Of a stretch of DNA of 63,857 bases, positions 1 to 8,703 are shown in pieces. Position 1 is the stretch's first letter. Each line of letters starts with the position of its first letter. Location: assembly GCF_007858275.1 (NCBI RefSeq), contig NZ_VFEV01000040.1:1-63857 (forward strand), given 5' to 3'. The DNA comes from Pseudomonas proteolytica (GTDB lineage: Bacteria; Pseudomonadota; Gammaproteobacteria; Pseudomonadales; Pseudomonadaceae). The translations under genes were made by a program, and so were the position numbers. Below the pieces are notes generated by a model. It did no database searches, was not told the DNA's origin, and saw nothing but the letters and a program-made list of their open reading frames with translations.

Positions 1-50
1 GCTCTTGCCCCACCACTCGGCACCTCGCCTAGGCTCGGTGTGCCCGTAAT

Positions 51-145
51 CCGACATTGATTTGGGGGGCCGCCGCGATGGGCCATCCATGGCCCAGCGC
101 GGCTAAACCGGCGTCCTGCCGGTTTACCCCCCAAATCAATATCGG
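51..145. repeat. Inverted repeat nested in the intergenic element
   Basis: The arms ATTGATTTGGGGGG (56-69) and CCCCCCAAATCAAT (127-140) are perfect 14-base complements. CCGA and TCGG extend the pairing outwards after one mismatch. The loop holds a further GGCC-rich palindrome. It is probably part of the same repeat family as the long inverted repeat. Confidence 0.75.
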
Positions 146-247
146 ATGACGGCCAGCGTGGTTCAACGGGGCGCTAAGATCAAAATCACAAGCAAAGCGA
201 GGCGGCCTGACAGCCGACCTGATCGTCGAATCGTGCGCGTACCCCTT

Positions 248-349
248 GTGGGAGCGGGCTTGCTCGCGATGGTCGTTAACGATGACGTTGGATATCTGGC
301 ACTTTGCGGGGCTCTTACTGACGCCATCGCGGGCAAGCCCGCTCCCACA
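248..349. repeat. REPIN-type repeat
   Basis: GTGGGAGCGGGCTTGCTCGCG at 248 is mirrored by CGCGGGCAAGCCCGCTCCCAC ending at 349, with about 60 bases between. Two inverted REP sequences of this GAGCGGGCTTGC type are a hallmark of Pseudomonas REPIN elements, which are moved by RAYT transposases encoded elsewhere. Confidence 0.85.
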
Positions 350-742
350 GGTAGGCAGCTTTGCTTTTGCTGTTGATCTGGCTTTTGATCTTAGGCGCCC
401 CGTCAAACCACGATGGCCGCAGGCAGGTATTGCGCAGTGGGCACCCCGGCAGGATGCCGGGGTAGCCGCGACACGGCCATGGATGGCCGATCGCGGCGGG
501 CCCACGGAGCAATGCCTGACTGCGGGCATGCCGAGCCTAGGCGAGGCACCGAGTGGTGGGGCAAGAGCGTTTTGCTTACTTTTGCGCTGTTCAAAAGTGA
601 GCCGCCGTAAGGGCGGAACCCATACCCGCCGCGACCGCGGCAACGGATATGTACACATACCCGGAAGAGCGAGTTGTGTAGATACTCATGGCCATCGCAG
701 GCAAGCCAGCTCCCACATTTGTTTTGCGGTGTTACTCAGTAA

Positions 743-1252
743 TTAGAACGCGCCCATATAGTCGCGCTTGCCCACTTCCACACCGTTGTGACGCAGCAAG
801 GCGTAGGCGGTGGTGACGTGGAAGAAGAACTGCGGCAGGCCATAGGTCAGCAGGTAGGACTGGCCGCTGAAGCGCTTCTCTTTAGGAGTGCCCGGACGGG
901 TGACGATCTCGATGCCTTCTTTGCCATCGATCTGCGCCGGGGTGATGGTGTCGATGAACCCCAGAACCTTGGCGATCAGCGCTTGCAGGTCAGCGAAGGT
1001 GACTTCGTTGTCTTCGTATTTCGGCACTTCAATCTCGGCCAGACGCGCGGAAACGCCCTTGGCAAAATCCACGGCGATCTGCACCTGGCGCACCAGCGGG
1101 AACATGTCCGGGAACAGGCGCGCTTGCAGCAAGGCGTTTGGGTCGATGTTCTTGGCGGTGGCGTGGGCCTCGGCCTTGTTCAGCACATCGCTCAAAGCGT
1201 TGAGCATTTGCTTGAAGACCGGAAGGGAAGCGGCGTACAGGGAAATAGTCAT
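743..1252 (-). CDS. DUF1993 family protein
   Basis: This is a 169-residue soluble protein with no signal peptide or membrane segment. The start MTISLYAASLPVF and the later ILGFIDTI-like and FHVTTAYALLRHNG segments fit the DUF1993 family, which is all-helical and distantly related to DinB-like four-helix bundles. The C-terminal VTTAYALLRHNGVEVGKRDY stretch is the family's most conserved part. The gene stands alone between the repeat region and divergently transcribed yceH. The biochemical role of the family is unknown and nothing here identifies a substrate. Confidence 0.85.
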   Translation of the reverse strand: MTISLYAASLPVFKQMLNALSDVLNKAEAHATAKNIDPNALLQARLFPDMFPLVRQVQIAVDFAKGVSARLAEIEVPKYEDNEVTFADLQALIAKVLGFIDTITPAQIDGKEGIEIVTRPGTPKEKRFSGQSYLLTYGLPQFFFHVTTAYALLRHNGVEVGKRDYMGAF

Positions 1253-1367
1253 GACAGTCTCGACAATGGTGGCAGGGTTTGAACAGCCGCGATTATAGAC
1301 ATGAGCGCTGCTTGTCTTTTATTTTTTCGGGATTAGGCTAGTGGGTTCACTGCATAGGGAAAGCGCG

Positions 1368-2018
1368 ATGACCGCCGAGCACGACACCACCTCCTCCGAG
1401 CCGCGCCTCAACAGCACGGAAATCCGTGTTCTGGGCTGCCTGATCGAAAAGCAGGCCACCAACCCGGAAACCTACCCGCTGACCCTCAATGCCCTGGTCC
1501 TGGCCTGCAACCAGAAAACCAGCCGGGAACCTGTGATGAACCTCAGCCAGGGCCAGGTTGGCCAGAGCCTGCGGGCCCTGGAAGGCCAGGGGTTTACCAA
1601 ACTGGTGATGGGCAGCCGTGCCGACCGCTGGGAACACCGGGTGGACAAGGCCCTGGAACTGGTGCCGGCGCAGGTGATTCTTACTGGCCTGTTGTTCCTG
1701 CGTGGCCCGCAGACGGTCAATGAATTGCTGACCCGCAGCGGGCGCATGCATGACTTTGAAGATGCCGAGCAGGTGGTACACCAACTCGAACGCCTGATCG
1801 CCCGCGACCTTGCCGTGCTGGTCCCCAAGCAGGCCGGCCAGCGTGAGGACCGCTACACCCACTCTCTGGGTGACCCGGCGGATATCGAGGCGATCCTGGC
1901 CGCCCGTGGCAGCCCGGTGGAGCGCAGCAGCGCTGGCAGCGGGGTTTCTCTGGAGCGCATCGAGGAGCTGGAGGCGCGGATTGCGGCGCTGGAAGAACGC
2001 CTCTCACGCCTCGAATAA
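1368..2018 (+). CDS. yceH: YceH family protein (DUF480)
   Basis: This 216-residue protein opens with LNSTEIRVLGCLIEKQ, the DUF480 signature, and contains two winged-helix repeats (about residues 15-95 and 100-175). A short coiled coil (LERIEELEARIAALEERL) ends it. The family is widespread in proteobacteria, and DNA binding is inferred only from the fold. The ATG at 1368 was preferred over an in-frame GTG at 1341 because homologues start close to this point and an AGGGAAAGCG stretch precedes it. The gene is monocistronic, with a short palindrome just after the stop. Confidence 0.9.
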   Translation: MTAEHDTTSSEPRLNSTEIRVLGCLIEKQATNPETYPLTLNALVLACNQKTSREPVMNLSQGQVGQSLRALEGQGFTKLVMGSRADRWEHRVDKALELVPAQVILTGLLFLRGPQTVNELLTRSGRMHDFEDAEQVVHQLERLIARDLAVLVPKQAGQREDRYTHSLGDPADIEAILAARGSPVERSSAGSGVSLERIEELEARIAALEERLSRLE

Positions 2019-2026
2019 CCGCCCCT

Positions 2027-2051
2027 TTGTAGGAGCCGGCTCCTACAAGGC
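2027..2051. repeat. Short perfect palindrome after yceH
   Basis: TTGTAGGAGCCGGCTCCTACAA is a perfect palindrome between the convergent ends of yceH and the dehydrogenase gene. It resembles half of a REP element (TGTAGGAGC) meeting its own inverse. It may act as a bidirectional transcript end, though it lacks a clear T run. Confidence 0.6.
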
Positions 2052-2056
2052 CTGCC

Positions 2057-2878
2057 TTAGCCCTGTCGGGCAAACGCTACGGCTTTCTGGAACTGCTCAT
2101 CCGTCGGGCGGATGCCGGTGTACAGCACGAACTGCTCCAGTGCCTGGATCGCGATCACTTCCAGGCCGGTAATCACCCGCTTGCCCTGGGCCCGGCCACG
2201 CACGATCAGCGGCGTTTCGGCGGGGATCGCCACCACATCGAATACAGTCTCTGCCGCATCAATGGCGTCGGCCTCGAATGCCAGGTCCTCGGCCTGGGCG
2301 CCGCCGGTCATGCCGATGGGCGTTACGTTGACCAGCATCTGCGGCCGCGCGTTACCCAATGTCGCCTGCCACTCATACCCCAGGTTGTGCGCCAGGGCAC
2401 GGCCTGCTCCTTCGTTACGGGCAACGATCAGGCCATTGGCGTAGCCACCATCACGCAAGGCACTGGCCACGGCCTTGGCCATGCCGCCACTGCCGTGCAG
2501 GGCAAAGGTCGAGTCCTTGGGCACCGCGTGCTTTTGCAGCAGTTGCTCGATGGCGATGTAATCAGTGTTGTAGGCCTTGAGGTGGCCGGCGGTATTGACG
2601 ATGGTGTTGATTGAGGCGATGGCGCGGGCCGAGTCGTCGAGTTCGTCCACCAGTTCGATACAGGCTTCCTTGAACGGCATCGACACCCCACAGCCACGAA
2701 TGCCCAAGGCGCGGATCCCGGCTACAGCGCCGTTCAAGTCCTGGCTGCTGAAAGCCTTGTAGTAAAAATTCAGCCCCAACTGCTCATACAAATGGTTATG
2801 AAAGCGCAGGCCGAAATTACCCGGGCGGGCCGACAACGACATGCACAACTGGGTGTCCTTGTTGGGGTTCATCAGCAT
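2057..2878 (-). CDS. Shikimate dehydrogenase-like protein (SdhL type)
   Basis: This 273-residue oxidoreductase has the AroE fold. The N-terminal substrate domain shows SLSARPGNFG, the lysine in VSMPFKEAC and the aspartate in AYNTDYIAI, which match the catalytic Lys-Asp pair of shikimate dehydrogenases. The NAD(P) loop reads GSGGMAKAV in place of GAGGAA. The MCMSLSARPGNFG-like opening matches the HI0607 (SdhL) subgroup rather than housekeeping AroE, so the physiological substrate is uncertain. ATG at 2878 is chosen because GAGGAG lies just upstream, and the longer in-frame extension reads through the promoter region. It is convergent with yceH. Confidence 0.85.
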   Translation of the reverse strand: MLMNPNKDTQLCMSLSARPGNFGLRFHNHLYEQLGLNFYYKAFSSQDLNGAVAGIRALGIRGCGVSMPFKEACIELVDELDDSARAIASINTIVNTAGHLKAYNTDYIAIEQLLQKHAVPKDSTFALHGSGGMAKAVASALRDGGYANGLIVARNEGAGRALAHNLGYEWQATLGNARPQMLVNVTPIGMTGGAQAEDLAFEADAIDAAETVFDVVAIPAETPLIVRGRAQGKRVITGLEVIAIQALEQFVLYTGIRPTDEQFQKAVAFARQG

Positions 2879-3034
2879 CGGTAACTCCTCTTCAAGTAAG
2901 CAAATCGGTACAGACCTTACACAACCTTTACCTAGCGGCAGTGCTGTTTTGCTGAAATACGTTGTCTTAAAAGTATCCCCGCGACAATCCTTGAGTCTCA
3001 GACCACAAGCGCAGGGGCCAACCGAGGAAAGACC

Positions 3035-3382
3035 ATGATGCGTAAAATCCCCAAGATCGCCTTGCTGATCGGTGCACTTGCTGTAGCCGGCCAAGCCTCC
3101 GCCCATGGTGGTGGTTGGGGTGGCCCGGCCGTTTTGGGTGCAGTTGTCGGCGCAGCCGTGGTGGGCTCAGTGATCGCCAGCCATGATCGGCCGGTGTATG
3201 TGCAGCAACAACCTGTGTACTACCAGCCGCAGCCGGTGTATGCCGCCCCGCCACCGGTCTATTACCAGCCACCACCGGTGTACGTGCAGCAGCCGGTTTA
3301 TTACCGCCCGGCGCCGGTGTATTACGGGCCACCACGCGGCTACTACGGCCCGCCCCGAGGCTATTACGGGCGCGGCTGGTAA
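3035..3382 (+). CDS. Exported Pro/Tyr-rich repeat protein
   Basis: The 115-residue product starts with a clear signal peptide (MMRKIPKIALLIGALAVAGQASA), followed by a glycine-rich hydrophobic stretch. Its C-terminal 65 residues are tandem variants of PVYYQPPP, changing to PPRGYYG at the end. A GAGGAAAG ribosome site precedes the start. Small pseudomonad proteins of this kind are annotated only as hypothetical. The low-complexity tail suggests a cell-envelope or extracellular surface role, but no activity can be assigned. The gene ends in a strong terminator. Confidence 0.85.
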   Translation: MMRKIPKIALLIGALAVAGQASAHGGGWGGPAVLGAVVGAAVVGSVIASHDRPVYVQQQPVYYQPQPVYAAPPPVYYQPPPVYVQQPVYYRPAPVYYGPPRGYYGPPRGYYGRGW

Positions 3383-3393
3383 GCCCGGTATAC

Positions 3394-3423
3394 AAAGCCC
3401 CGCATTCCAGGCGGGGCTTTTTT
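3394..3423 (+). terminator. Rho-independent terminator
   Basis: AAAGCCCCGC and GCGGGGCTTT form a perfect 10-base stem with a 7-base loop, followed by a T run, 12 bases after the stop of the exported repeat protein. Confidence 0.92.
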
Positions 3424-3612
3424 GTGGGTGCAGGGTCTGAATAAATCTCGCCGGGGTCGTTATGGAGACATCGCCGACCGTTAAATCCGACATTATTAAG
3501 GCCAAAGTGTACTTGCCCAACCGGGGGGCGCGCTGTCATGTTTGTGGCACGCGGCACTCTCACTATCGAAACGGTCCCCCATAACAGGTCATAACAACAA
3601 GGACGCCCCAGC

Positions 3613-3807
3613 ATGCCCACACAAAACCCGCACCGCACCGCCGGCCTCTGCACTTCCAGCAAGGTCTACAGCGCCTTGACTGAACTCAAGCACCTTGAAG
3701 GCCACCGCAGCGCCAAGTTTCTCTCGTTGCTGGCAGAAAACCTGGTCCACAAGGGCCTGCTCAATGAACAAGAAGTGCTGCACATGCTGGACCAGGTGGT
3801 GGACTGA
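3613..3807 (+). CDS. Small conserved hypothetical protein
   Basis: A 64-residue soluble protein with a helical central part (YSALTELKHLEGHRSAKFLSL) and an acidic C-terminus (LHMLDQVVD). AACAAGGACGCCCCAGC precedes the ATG and contains an AAGGA ribosome site. No domain was recognised. It resembles small conserved proteins found singly in Pseudomonas genomes. It is probably transcribed alone, with about 100 bases separating it from the next small gene. Confidence 0.65.
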   Translation: MPTQNPHRTAGLCTSSKVYSALTELKHLEGHRSAKFLSLLAENLVHKGLLNEQEVLHMLDQVVD

Positions 3808-3915
3808 GCCCTGTCGGCGCAGCCTCGATGGCAGTGATGTTGACTATCGAGCAGGGTGATTTTCCCTCGCCGCCCGGCCGCCGTAAGGTGAACTCCATCA
3901 GCAATGGAGGTACAT

Positions 3916-4095
3916 ATGCCCACTATCCAGATCATGTCCGTCGTTGGCAGTGCCGTCCCCGGCTCCCTGCGCAAACTGGGTTTGCTCGCCTGTTGGTACC
4001 TGGTACGCGACGGTGAAGCCATCAGCGGGCCCCTGGCCTCGTTGCCCGACGCCCAGGCCCTGTCCCGCAAGATGGCCCACTGCTTCTCAGCCTAG
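3916..4095 (+). CDS. Small hypothetical protein
   Basis: The 59-residue product is MPTIQIMSVVGSA at the start and MAHCFSA at the end, with a weakly hydrophobic centre (LRKLGLLACWYLV). ATG 3916 follows a good GGAGG site; the in-frame ATG at 3904 lies inside that site and is unlikely to be used. The stop overlaps the end of the convergent PerM-type gene by four bases. The function is unknown. Confidence 0.6.
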   Translation: MPTIQIMSVVGSAVPGSLRKLGLLACWYLVRDGEAISGPLASLPDAQALSRKMAHCFSA

Positions 4096-5159
4096 GGCAA
4101 TGGCAGCCGCACCCGGGGTTTGGTCTCGACAAACAGCGCCCAGCTGGAGATAAACAGTGCGGCGATCAATGGGCCGATGACAAAGCCATTGAGGCCGAAC
4201 ACCGACAGCCCGCCCAGGGTCGAGATCAGGATCAGGTAATCCGGCATCTTGGTGTCCTTGCCCACCAGGATCGGGCGCAGCACATTGTCCACCAGGCCAA
4301 TCACAAATACCCCGAACAAGGCCAGCACGACTCCTTGCCAGATTGAACCGCTGAGCAGGAAGTACGCAGCCACCGGCCCCCACACAATCCCCGCCCCCAC
4401 CGCAGGCAGCAACGACAGGAACGCCATCAATACCGCCCAGAGCAACGCACTGGGAATGTCCAGGAACCAGAAGATCAGGCCACCCAATGCGCCCTGAGTC
4501 ACCGCCACCAGCACATTGCCTTTGACGGTCGCGCGCACCACGCGGTTGAACTTCAGTTGCAGGCGACGCTTCTGCGGCTCGGCCAGCGGCACCGCCGTGC
4601 GCACTTTGCGCACCAGCTCGGGACCGTCGCGCAGCAGGAAGAACAGCAAGTACAGCATGATGAAAAAGCTCACCAGGAAATCAAAGGTGCCCTGGCCGAA
4701 GCTGAACGCCTGGCTGGCGAAGAACTGGCTGCCCTGCATCGCGCCCTTGACGATTTTCTCGCGCAGGCCCTCCAGGTTGCCCATGCCGAAGCGGTCCAGC
4801 AGGTGCTGGAAGTACGGCGGCAGGAAGTTCTTGAATTGTTCGATGTAGCCCGCCACATCCAGCTTGCCGCTCTCGACGTTCTTGTACAGCGTCGCCCCCT
4901 CCTGCACCAGCAAGGCGCTGGTGATGATCACCGGTAAAATCGCGATCACCAGGCACACCATCAAGGTGCACAGCGACGTGAGGTTGCGGTTCCAGCCAAA
5001 CTTGAGCTGCAGGCGCCGCTGCATGGGCGCAAAAATGATCCCGAGGATGATCGCCCAGAACACCGCGCCATAGAACGGCAACAGGATCCAGAAGAAGCCG
5101 ACAGTCACCACGACCAGCAGCAACAGCAGGGTTTTGAATTGCAGATTCGTTTGGTTCAT
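4092..5159 (-). CDS. AI-2E/PerM family transporter
   Basis: The 355-residue inner-membrane protein has a hydrophobic N-terminal pair (LLLLVVVTVGFFWILLPFYGAVFWAII), a hydrophilic central region with GMGNLEGLREKI, and six or so C-terminal membrane segments. LPAVGAGIVWGPVAAYFL and the GLSVFGLNGFVIGPLIAALF stretch are typical of the family. E. coli TqsA exports AI-2, while other members act as cation antiporters, so the substrate is not predictable here. The gene is transcribed alone, divergently from trhP. Confidence 0.9.
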   Translation of the reverse strand: MNQTNLQFKTLLLLLVVVTVGFFWILLPFYGAVFWAIILGIIFAPMQRRLQLKFGWNRNLTSLCTLMVCLVIAILPVIITSALLVQEGATLYKNVESGKLDVAGYIEQFKNFLPPYFQHLLDRFGMGNLEGLREKIVKGAMQGSQFFASQAFSFGQGTFDFLVSFFIMLYLLFFLLRDGPELVRKVRTAVPLAEPQKRRLQLKFNRVVRATVKGNVLVAVTQGALGGLIFWFLDIPSALLWAVLMAFLSLLPAVGAGIVWGPVAAYFLLSGSIWQGVVLALFGVFVIGLVDNVLRPILVGKDTKMPDYLILISTLGGLSVFGLNGFVIGPLIAALFISSWALFVETKPRVRLPLP

Positions 5160-5321
5160 GTCCGATCCGTACCAGAAAAACGCCGGGCGCCCAGCGCGCC
5201 CTGTTGCTTAGTCCACCGCGCATCCGGCGAGTGCCATCTTTATTTCTACAGCGTAGACCCAGATCAATAAGCGCCCGGCCCGGCTCGGCTACCCTGCCGC
5301 CCTTTTGCGACCTGAATCCCC

Positions 5322-6641
5322 ATGCCCCCTGTCCTCGCTCCCGAATTGCTCGCCCCCGCCGGCACCCTGAAAAACATGCGCTACGCCTTTGCCTACGGCG
5401 CCGATGCGGTCTACGCCGGCCAGCCGCGCTACAGCTTGCGGGTGCGCAACAACGAGTTCGACCACGCCAACCTGGCCCTGGGTATCGCCGAGGCCCAGGC
5501 CCAGGGCAAGCGCTTTTATGTCGTGGTCAACATCGCGCCGCACAACGCCAAGCTGAAGACCTTTCTCAAGGACCTGGAACCGGTGATCGCCATGGGCCCG
5601 GACGCGCTGATCATGTCTGACCCCGGCTTGATCATGCTGGTGCGCCGGCACTTCCCGCAGATGCCGATCCACCTGTCAGTACAGGCCAATACGGTGAACT
5701 GGGCCAGCGTCGAGTTCTGGCAACAGCAAGGCATCTGCCGGATCATCCTGTCGCGGGAACTGTCCCTGGAAGAAATCGCCGAAATCCGCCAGCAAGTGCC
5801 GGCCATGGAGTTGGAAGTGTTTGTGCATGGCGCACTGTGCATGGCCTATTCCGGGCGCTGCCTGTTGTCGGGGTATATGAACAAGCGCGATGCCAACCAG
5901 GGCACCTGCACCAACGCCTGCCGCTGGAAGTACCAGGCCAGCCCCGCCGTCGAAAACAGCGTGGGCGATATCGTCCAGCAGTATCAGCCCGAACCGACCC
6001 TGGGCCTTGGCGCGCCCACCGACCAGGTGTTCCTGCTCCAGGAGGCCAACCGCCCCGATGAGCAGATGCCGGCCTTCGAGGACGAGCACGGCACCTACAT
6101 CATGAACGCCAAGGACCTGCGGGCGGTACAGCACGTCGAGCGCCTGACGCAGATGGGCGTGCACTCGCTGAAGATCGAAGGCCGCACCAAATCCCACTTC
6201 TATGTGGCGCGCACCACCCAGGTGTACCGCCAGGCCATTGATGACGCGGTGGCCGGGCGCGCGTTCGACCGTGGTTTGATGACCAACCTCGAATCCCTGG
6301 CCCAGCGCGGCTACACCGAAGGCTTCCTGCGCCGCCATGTGCATGACGAGTACCAGAACTACCAGAACGGTAGCTCGGTTTCCGAGCGCCAGCAGTTTGT
6401 CGGCGAGTTGACCGGCGAGCGGCGCGGGGAACTGGCCGAGGTCAAGGTGAAGAACCGCTTTGCGCTAGGCAACCACCTGGAATTGATGACCCCGGCGGGG
6501 AATTTCCATTTTGACTTGGGGAGGATGCATAACGCCAAGGGCGAGGCGACCGAGGTGGCGCCGGGGGATGGGCATACGGTGTATGTGCCGGTGCCGTTGG
6601 AGATGGATATCGGGTTTGGGTTGTTGATGCGGGATGTGTAG
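5322..6641 (+). CDS. trhP: tRNA uridine hydroxylation protein TrhP (YegQ, U32 family)
   Basis: This 439-residue protein belongs to the U32 peptidase-like family. The start PELLAPAGTLKNMRYAFAYGADAVYAGQP and the central HGALCMAYSGRCLLSGY stretch with its cysteine cluster (including GTCTNACRW) match YegQ. In E. coli the protein supports prephenate-dependent 5-hydroxylation of U34 in several tRNAs. The conserved cysteines probably hold an iron-sulfur cluster. The C-terminal beta-barrel region runs from about residue 350. The gene appears monocistronic and is followed by a REPIN. Confidence 0.93.
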   Translation: MPPVLAPELLAPAGTLKNMRYAFAYGADAVYAGQPRYSLRVRNNEFDHANLALGIAEAQAQGKRFYVVVNIAPHNAKLKTFLKDLEPVIAMGPDALIMSDPGLIMLVRRHFPQMPIHLSVQANTVNWASVEFWQQQGICRIILSRELSLEEIAEIRQQVPAMELEVFVHGALCMAYSGRCLLSGYMNKRDANQGTCTNACRWKYQASPAVENSVGDIVQQYQPEPTLGLGAPTDQVFLLQEANRPDEQMPAFEDEHGTYIMNAKDLRAVQHVERLTQMGVHSLKIEGRTKSHFYVARTTQVYRQAIDDAVAGRAFDRGLMTNLESLAQRGYTEGFLRRHVHDEYQNYQNGSSVSERQQFVGELTGERRGELAEVKVKNRFALGNHLELMTPAGNFHFDLGRMHNAKGEATEVAPGDGHTVYVPVPLEMDIGFGLLMRDV

Positions 6642-6661
6642 CAGGCTTTAAAGATAGCGCT

Positions 6662-6797
6662 CTGTGGCGAGCGGGCTTGTCCCGCGCTGGGCTGCGAAGC
6701 AGCCCCAAAACCGGCTGCTAGGGAGTATTTGATACGCCGCATTCGGCTCACTGGGGCTGCTTCGCAGCCCAGCGCGGGGCAAGCCCGCTCGCCACAG
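6662..6797. repeat. REPIN with long arms
   Basis: CTGTGGCGAGCGGGCTTG at 6662 is mirrored by CAAGCCCGCTCGCCACAG ending at 6797. Inner arms GGGCTGCGAAGCAGCCCC and GGGGCTGCTTCGCAGCCC pair as well, so nearly the whole element folds. It lies between trhP and a chemoreceptor gene and fills most of that gap. Confidence 0.9.
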
Positions 6798-6859
6798 GGG
6801 AGTTCGTCAGTGTCTACCGATGCCGCGATGAGGCCAGAACAAGCACCGCAATTGCCAGG

Positions 6860-8539
6860 TCAGATCCTGAACTGCCCCACCAACTGCCCCAATCGCTGCC
6901 CCAGATCCGCCAGGCTGCGTGAAGTCTGCGCGCCCTGCTGGGTCTCGTCCGCCACACTGTCCACTGCCACCGCAATCTGATGCACGCTGCGGTTGATCTC
7001 TTCCGCCACGGCGGTTTGCTCTTCCGCGGCGCTGGCGATCTGCGCGTTCATCGTGTTGATGGTGCCGATCAACTGCGCCATGGTATCGAGGGACGCCCCG
7101 GCCTCATTGGCCTGGGCCGAGGTGCCGTCGCCGGCATCGCTGGAGCGGCGCATGGATTCCACAGCCGCCTCGGTGCCCTTTTGCAGGCGGTCGATCATGC
7201 CCTGGATTTCCTGGGTGCTTTGTTGGGTGCGGCTGGCCAGTGCGCGCACTTCATCGGCCACCACCGCAAAGCCACGTCCGGCTTCACCGGCGCGGGCCGC
7301 TTCGATGGCGGCGTTGAGGGCCAGCAGGTTGGTCTGTTCGGCAATCGAGCGGATCACCCCGAGTACGCTGACAATCGACGATACGTCCTGTTGCAGGCTG
7401 TCCAGGGACACGCCGCTGCTGCGGATGTCATTCACCAGTGCATGAATCTGCGCGATGCTGCCATCCACCACGCGTTTGGCGGCCTGGCCTTCGGCGTCGG
7501 TCTGCTGCGCCGCCACCGCGGCGCCCTGGGCACTGCGGGCCACTTCATGGGCGGCAGACGACATTTCGTTGATCGCCGTGGCCACCTGGTCAGTCTCCTG
7601 GCGCTGGCGCTCCATGGCCTGCTCCGAACGGTGGGCCTGCTCGGACACCTGGCTGACCAGGCCGGTCAGTTGCGAAGTCATGTCGGTGATCTGGCGCACC
7701 AAGCCATGGATCTTGTCGACAAACCGGTTGAACGAACCGGCCAGTTCACCCAACTCGTCCTGGCTGGTGATTGCCAGGCGGCGGGTCAAATCACCCTCGC
7801 CGGCGGCGATGTCGTCGAGGTTGGCCTTCATCAGGTGCAAGGGGCGCAGGATGGTATTGGCCAGCACCATGCCCACTGCCGCAATCAGCAACAGAAGGAC
7901 CACAGCGATACCGACGATGCTCAACAACACCCCTTCCATACGTTCGTTGACCTTGGCTTCCACCTCACTGACCAGGGCGTCGATACCGTCGAGGTTGACC
8001 GACGTACCGATCACCATGTCCCACTTGGGCAAGTATTCGGTGTAGCCAAGCTTGGGCACCAGTTCGGTTTGCCCCGGCTGGGTCGAGCTGTATTGCAGGT
8101 AGTGGGTGCCGTCCTTGCCGACCTTCACCAGGTCGCGGTTGACGTAGACACCGTTGGGGTCACGGTTGTCCTTGAAGCTTTTGCCCACACCGTCGGGGCT
8201 GTTGCCCTTGAACAGGCGGATGGTCTCGGAGTCGTAGCCAAAGAAATAACCGTCCTTGCCGTAGGTGGTGTTGGACAGCAGCTTGACCACTTGCGCCCGC
8301 GCCGCCGTGTCGCCAGGTGCGGCGGCGTCGTACAGCGGCTTGATGGTGGTCATCGCCACTTCCACGTAACTCTGCAGGGTGGCCTTGGCATTGTTGAGCA
8401 GCCGCTCGCGGGTTTCAGCCACCTCGCTGCGCGCCTGTTCCTTGAGGATCCATACCGTGGTCAGGCTGATGACCACGGCAAACAACAACACCGGCAGTAC
8501 GGCGAGGGACAGGACTTTGGCCTTCAGACTCAGACGCAT
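6860..8539 (-). CDS. Methyl-accepting chemotaxis protein, single-Cache type
   Basis: The 559-residue receptor has a first membrane helix (residues about 8-30), a periplasmic sensor to about 190 with the YGKDGYFFGYD and KWDMVIGTSVNLD motifs of single Cache (sCache_2) domains, and a second membrane helix (about 200-225). A HAMP domain and a signalling domain follow; the hairpin tip is NLLALNAAIEAARAGEAGRG. It ends GQLVGQFRI, without a CheR-binding pentapeptide. sCache_2 receptors in pseudomonads often bind small organic acids, but the ligand here is unknown. It is transcribed alone. Confidence 0.93.
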   Translation of the reverse strand: MRLSLKAKVLSLAVLPVLLFAVVISLTTVWILKEQARSEVAETRERLLNNAKATLQSYVEVAMTTIKPLYDAAAPGDTAARAQVVKLLSNTTYGKDGYFFGYDSETIRLFKGNSPDGVGKSFKDNRDPNGVYVNRDLVKVGKDGTHYLQYSSTQPGQTELVPKLGYTEYLPKWDMVIGTSVNLDGIDALVSEVEAKVNERMEGVLLSIVGIAVVLLLLIAAVGMVLANTILRPLHLMKANLDDIAAGEGDLTRRLAITSQDELGELAGSFNRFVDKIHGLVRQITDMTSQLTGLVSQVSEQAHRSEQAMERQRQETDQVATAINEMSSAAHEVARSAQGAAVAAQQTDAEGQAAKRVVDGSIAQIHALVNDIRSSGVSLDSLQQDVSSIVSVLGVIRSIAEQTNLLALNAAIEAARAGEAGRGFAVVADEVRALASRTQQSTQEIQGMIDRLQKGTEAAVESMRRSSDAGDGTSAQANEAGASLDTMAQLIGTINTMNAQIASAAEEQTAVAEEINRSVHQIAVAVDSVADETQQGAQTSRSLADLGQRLGQLVGQFRI

Positions 8540-8594
8540 GGATCTTCTCTCTTATAGGGCAACGTTAAGAGGTTAACGGCCCTGAGAGAAAAAA

Positions 8595-8697
8595 CTGTAG
8601 GAGCGAGCTTGCTCGCGAAAGTCGTCGGCAATAACACCAGGCATCCTGGATGGACGCGGTGCCCTTGAATCCTTCGCGAGCAAGCTCGCTCCTACAG
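8595..8697. repeat. REPIN-type repeat
   Basis: CTGTAGGAGCGAGCTTGCTC at 8595 and its inverse ending at 8697 (GAGCAAGCTCGCTCCTACAG) flank about 60 bases. This is another pair of inverted REP sequences, in the gap between the antiporter and chemoreceptor genes. Confidence 0.88.
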
Positions 8698-8703
8698 GAG
8701 AGG

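Larger units (their letters stand above)
1..568. repeat. Long inverted intergenic repeat (arms 1-46 and 523-568)
   Basis: Bases 1-46 reappear in inverted orientation at 523-568 with 42 of 46 positions matching. The four differences are paired CA/TG exchanges, as expected if the element folds as RNA or single-stranded DNA. Bases 570-660 then read like the GC-rich flank commonly found beside this kind of pseudomonad intergenic repeat. Open frames across the stretch differ in every direction, have no convincing ribosome binding site and look like repeat translation, so no gene is called between 1 and 742. Confidence 0.7.

Noticed and set aside
29..746. Several overlapping open frames of 60-209 codons on both strands
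   Set aside because: They fall in inverted repeats, lack ribosome sites and have arginine/proline-rich compositions typical of GC-rich repeat translation.
6980..8557. A 525-codon open frame opposite the single-Cache chemoreceptor
   Set aside because: It is the antisense shadow of a well-recognised gene in GC-rich DNA; the product is His/Gln/Gly-rich with no motif.
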